DNA of 7,215 nt, taken from Campylobacteraceae bacterium. GTDB taxonomy: Bacteria; Campylobacterota; Campylobacteria; Campylobacterales; Sulfurovaceae. How positions within the stretch are numbered: the stretch's first letter is position 1; the number at the start of each line of letters is the position of its first letter. The translations under genes were made by a program, and so were the position numbers. Shown one piece after another: positions 5,235 to 7,215 of this stretch. The notes under the pieces are model-generated. The model had not been told where the DNA came from and did not search any database. It was given only the letters and a program-made list of their open reading frames with translations. The stretch lies in contig JALUKJ010000391.1 in assembly GCA_027056615.1 (NCBI GenBank), positions 1 to 7,215 on the forward strand, written 5' to 3'.

Positions 5235-5368
5235 CAATGCCAATGAATTAAGGAATAAATATTCAAAAACTGTAGGTTCGATTTCATCGAACGGATTGTT
5301 TTATGGGCTTCAATTTTTTGTTCGATAAAATCGAACCTACAGGATTTGGGCTTAATTCAATGGCATTG
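5235..5368. mobile_element. 134-bp MITE-like palindromic element, copy 2
   Basis: The element has the same 18-bp terminal inverted repeats and length as the copy at 702-835, in the same orientation, with two base differences (5305 and 5307, both G here and A there). It is flanked by a perfect 10-bp direct repeat, ACCGAAACGG, at 5225-5234 and 5369-5378. The duplicated bases are the loop and inner stem of the split hairpin. The duplicate carries AAA here but TCT in copy 1, which shows that the flanking repeat derives from the target and not from the element. No ORF is present. Together with the split hairpin it fills nearly the whole 186-bp gap between the membrane protein gene and fba. Confidence 0.75.
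5271..5341. repeat. inverted pair of GTTCGAT-N3-ATCGAAC hairpins inside element copy 2
   Basis: The 22-bp arms at 5271-5292 and 5320-5341 are inverted repeats with one mismatch. Each contains its own 7-bp hairpin (GTTCGAT/ATCGAAC) with loops TTC and AAA, exactly as in copy 1. The two base changes between copies lie in the spacer between the arms, not in a stem, so all pairing is preserved. Confidence 0.65.
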
Positions 5369-5398
5369 ACCGAAACGGTGGGAAAAATAAAAAAGTTA

Positions 5399-6472
5399 TT
5401 AATTCCTATCCAAACAGTTCAAGTCAGAAAAGGCTTTTTCAAGTCTTTTTACAACAGATAGTTCACCCTCTCTTAACCACTTTCTAGGGTCATAAAACTT
5501 CTTATTTGGTCTGTCTTCACCCTCTGGGTTTCCGATTTGTCCTTGTAAATAGTCGTGATATTGGTTAACATAGTTACGTACACCATCCCAAAATGCCCAC
5601 TGGGTATCGGTATCTATATTCATTTTAATCACACCATATGTAATCGCTTCTCTAATTTCTGATAGTGCAGAACCTGAACCACCATGAAATACAAAGTTTA
5701 CAGGTTTTTCAACAGTATTAAACTTCTCTTGAATATACTTTTGAGAGTTATCCAAAATACTTGGAGTAAGTACAACATTTCCAGGCTTATAAACACCATG
5801 AACATTTCCAAATGATGCTGCTATGGTAAACATTGGTGAAACCTTTAAAAGCTCTTCATAAGCATAAGCTACCTCTTCTGGTTGAGTATAAAGTAAAGCA
5901 TTGTCTACTTCGGTATTATCTACACCATCCTCTTCTCCACCTGTAACACCTAATTCAATCTCAAGGGTAATTCCAATTTTACTCATACGCTCTAAGTAGC
6001 TTTTACATGTAGCTATATTCTCTTCAATTGGCTCTTCTGAAAGGTCAATCATGTGTGAAGAGAAGAGAGGTTTACCAAAAGCTTCAAAGTGTTTTTCACT
6101 TGCATCCAATAAACCATCTATCCAAGGCAATAACTTTCGTGCTGCATGGTCTGTGTGTAAAATAACAGGTACACCATAAGCCTCTGCAACAGTATGCACA
6201 TGCCCTGCTCCTGCAATAGTTCCAAGAATAGCTCTTTTGTCACTGGGCATCCCTTTACCTGCATAAAACTCTCCACCACCATTTGAAAACTGAATAATAA
6301 CAGGAGAGTTTACTTTAGAAGCAGATTCTAAAACAGCATTTATAGATGATGTCCCCACAACATTAACAGCAGGAATAGCAAAGCCCTCCTCTTTTGCAAT
6401 TGCAAAAAGTTCTGAGACTTGATTTCCACTCAAGACACCACAAGGTAAACTATCTAATACTTTTTTACTCAT
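5399..6472 (-). CDS. fba: Fructose-bisphosphate aldolase, class II
   Basis: This enzyme reversibly cleaves fructose 1,6-bisphosphate to dihydroxyacetone phosphate and glyceraldehyde 3-phosphate in glycolysis and gluconeogenesis; it is cytoplasmic, zinc-dependent and dimeric. The 357-residue length fits class IIA (E. coli FbaA type). Catalytic D108 and zinc ligand H109 lie in VILHTDHAA, E173 in LEIELGVTGGEEDG, zinc ligands H225 in FGNVHGVY and H263 in FVFHGGSGSA, and the substrate loop is MNIDTDTQWAFWDGVR (284-299). All key residues are present. A ribosome binding site AAGG (6483-6486) lies ten bases upstream of the ATG. It follows the PEB4-like gene by 27 bp on the same strand, the arrangement known from Campylobacter jejuni, so the pair is probably co-transcribed. 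Its 3' end abuts the second MITE-like copy. Confidence 0.97.
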   Translation of the reverse strand: MSKKVLDSLPCGVLSGNQVSELFAIAKEEGFAIPAVNVVGTSSINAVLESASKVNSPVIIQFSNGGGEFYAGKGMPSDKRAILGTIAGAGHVHTVAEAYGVPVILHTDHAARKLLPWIDGLLDASEKHFEAFGKPLFSSHMIDLSEEPIEENIATCKSYLERMSKIGITLEIELGVTGGEEDGVDNTEVDNALLYTQPEEVAYAYEELLKVSPMFTIAASFGNVHGVYKPGNVVLTPSILDNSQKYIQEKFNTVEKPVNFVFHGGSGSALSEIREAITYGVIKMNIDTDTQWAFWDGVRNYVNQYHDYLQGQIGNPEGEDRPNKKFYDPRKWLREGELSVVKRLEKAFSDLNCLDRN

Positions 6473-6499
6473 TTCGATTTAACCTTAAATATTTTTTTG

Positions 6500-7215
6500 T
6501 TATTTTACACTAATATCTGCTGTTTTTTTCAATTTTTTACTTAAATTTTCTAATTTTATCTTAAACCCTTCCATACGAAGAGCTTTTACAATTTGAGGTT
6601 TTACCTTTTTATAAGGAATCAAACTCTTCTGCTTTTTATCTTCTAAATAAATTACATGATAACCAAACTGAGTTTTAACAGGTTGAAAAGTAATTGTTCC
6701 TTTTCTTAAATTAAAAGCAGCTTCTGAAAACTCTGGTACCATCTGGTCATAGACAAACCAATCAAGTTCACCACCATTTTTAGAGCTAGGACCTGTAGAC
6801 TCACTCTTTGCTAGTTCTATAAATTTTTTACGAATATTTTTACTATGTTTGAGTTTAGCAATAATAGTAATAGCATCTGATTCTCTTGTTACTAAAATAT
6901 GACGCACCTTAACAGAAGCTGGTTGTGTAAATTTTTCAATATTGGCTCGGTAATATCGTCTAGCAGCAATATCACTTATAGCAATCTCTTCTACCTTCTC
7001 TTTCATCCAAAAATCAAGTAAAAGATTCTCTTTTAACTTTTTAAGTGCTTCTTGATAGAGAGGATTCTGCTCAATATGCATTTTTTTTGCATCTTCTAAA
7101 TAAAGTCTCCGTTCAATCATCTGATTGACTACTGCTTTTTTTTGAAACTCTGTTAAAGTGTCATAGGTCATTCCAGGAATACTCTTAATAACAAATTCAT
7201 TGACCTCTTTTTTGG
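6500..7215 (-). CDS. PEB4/Cbf2-like periplasmic peptidyl-prolyl isomerase (PpiC/SurA type), 5' partial
   Basis: A parvulin-type prolyl isomerase and chaperone expected in the periplasm, assisting outer-membrane protein folding. The reading frame stays open through the window edge: before the internal Met at 7171 it reads KKEVNEFVIKSIPG, which matches the conserved N-terminal region of SurA/PEB4 proteins. The true start and signal peptide are therefore outside. Counting from that Met, the N-terminal helical chaperone part covers about 1-80. The parvulin domain covers 85-178, with VRHILV (89-94), SKNGGELDWF (130-139), MVPEFSEAAFNL (144-155) and TQFGYHVIYLED (167-178). A basic helical tail follows. 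It resembles C. jejuni PEB4 in order and length and sits in the same position upstream of fba. It ends 27 bp before the aldolase start. Confidence 0.9.
   Translation of the reverse strand, partial: KKEVNEFVIKSIPGMTYDTLTEFQKKAVVNQMIERRLYLEDAKKMHIEQNPLYQEALKKLKENLLLDFWMKEKVEEIAISDIAARRYYRANIEKFTQPASVKVRHILVTRESDAITIIAKLKHSKNIRKKFIELAKSESTGPSSKNGGELDWFVYDQMVPEFSEAAFNLRKGTITFQPVKTQFGYHVIYLEDKKQKSLIPYKKVKPQIVKALRMEGFKIKLENLSKKLKKTADISVK

Larger units (their letters stand above)
5220..5384. repeat. REP-like hairpin split by element copy 2
   Basis: The arms TTCCCACCG (5220-5228) and CGGTGGGAA (5376-5384) are perfect 9-bp complements. Removing the 134-bp insertion and one duplicate restores a hairpin with loop AAA. 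The same hairpin type, with loop TCT, is split at 687-850. Here only a single unit is present, without the CTCG edge or the partner palindrome seen in the first gap. It lies between convergent genes; no T-run on either strand directly follows the stem in a way that makes a clear intrinsic terminator. Confidence 0.7.

Noticed and set aside
702..5368. The two repeated 134-bp blocks as a CRISPR array or the ends of one large composite transposon
   Set aside because: There are only two copies, 4.4 kb apart and far longer than CRISPR repeats. Each has its own complete, different target duplication, so they are independent insertions and not the two ends of one mobile unit. The genes between them are ordinary chromosomal genes.
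5220..5384. The palindromic gap as a bidirectional intrinsic terminator for the convergent genes
   Set aside because: The stems are strong, but no T-run follows the hairpins on either strand in the right place. They may still slow transcription, but the repeat-element explanation fits the sequence better.

Overview
The window is AT-rich chromosomal DNA that looks like a free-living member of the Campylobacterota (Sulfurovum/Sulfurimonas/Arcobacter-like). Two things point that way. A PEB4/Cbf2-type peptidyl-prolyl isomerase gene lies directly upstream of a class II fructose-bisphosphate aldolase gene, the same order as peb4-fba in Campylobacter jejuni. There is also a compact hemerythrin - DUF2249 - polytopic membrane protein operon. 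Genus-level placement is inference; no rRNA gene is present. No phage, plasmid, CRISPR or tRNA features were seen.

Layout. (1) 1-120 is a non-coding leader with candidate promoters. 121-666 (+) encodes a response regulator whose C-terminus looks like a ribbon-helix-helix DNA-binding domain. (2) 667-961 is a 295-bp gap between convergent genes, filled with palindromic repeats: two REP-like hairpins in inverted orientation, one of them split by a 134-bp MITE-like element. (3) 962-3164 (-) is a two-gene unit: a PLP-dependent ACC deaminase/D-cysteine desulfhydrase-like enzyme followed by hisD, overlapping by about 14-17 bp. (4) 3165-3241 is a 77-bp divergent promoter region with a CRP/FNR-type box placed about 41.5 bp upstream of the predicted start of the rightward operon. 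(5) 3242-5212 (+) holds a hemerythrin-domain protein, a DUF2249 protein and a roughly 12-helix membrane protein resembling NnrS/heme-copper oxidase subunit I relatives. The genes are separated by 2 bp and then overlap by 8 bp. (6) 5213-5398 is a second convergent gap, almost wholly occupied by another REP-like hairpin split by a second copy of the 134-bp element. (7) 5399-7215 (-) is peb4-like ppiC (5' end outside the window) followed by fba.

The strongest unusual signal is the 134-bp element. Its two copies differ at only 2 positions. Each sits exactly in the 3-nt loop of a TTCCCACCG-type hairpin and is flanked by a 9-10 bp direct repeat made of that hairpin's own loop and inner stem. The loop sequence differs between the loci (TCT versus AAA) but matches on both sides within each locus, which is the mark of target-site duplication. 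This suggests a small non-autonomous mobile element that homes to hairpin loops of REP-like repeats. The element also carries an inverted pair of a different hairpin, GTTCGAT-N3-ATCGAAC, giving a nested arrangement.

The rightward operon looks like an oxygen or nitric-oxide responsive unit (di-iron hemerythrin, small DUF2249 protein, probable heme membrane protein) under a CRP/FNR-family activator. The leftward genes are housekeeping: histidine biosynthesis, amino-acid PLP chemistry, glycolysis/gluconeogenesis and periplasmic protein folding.
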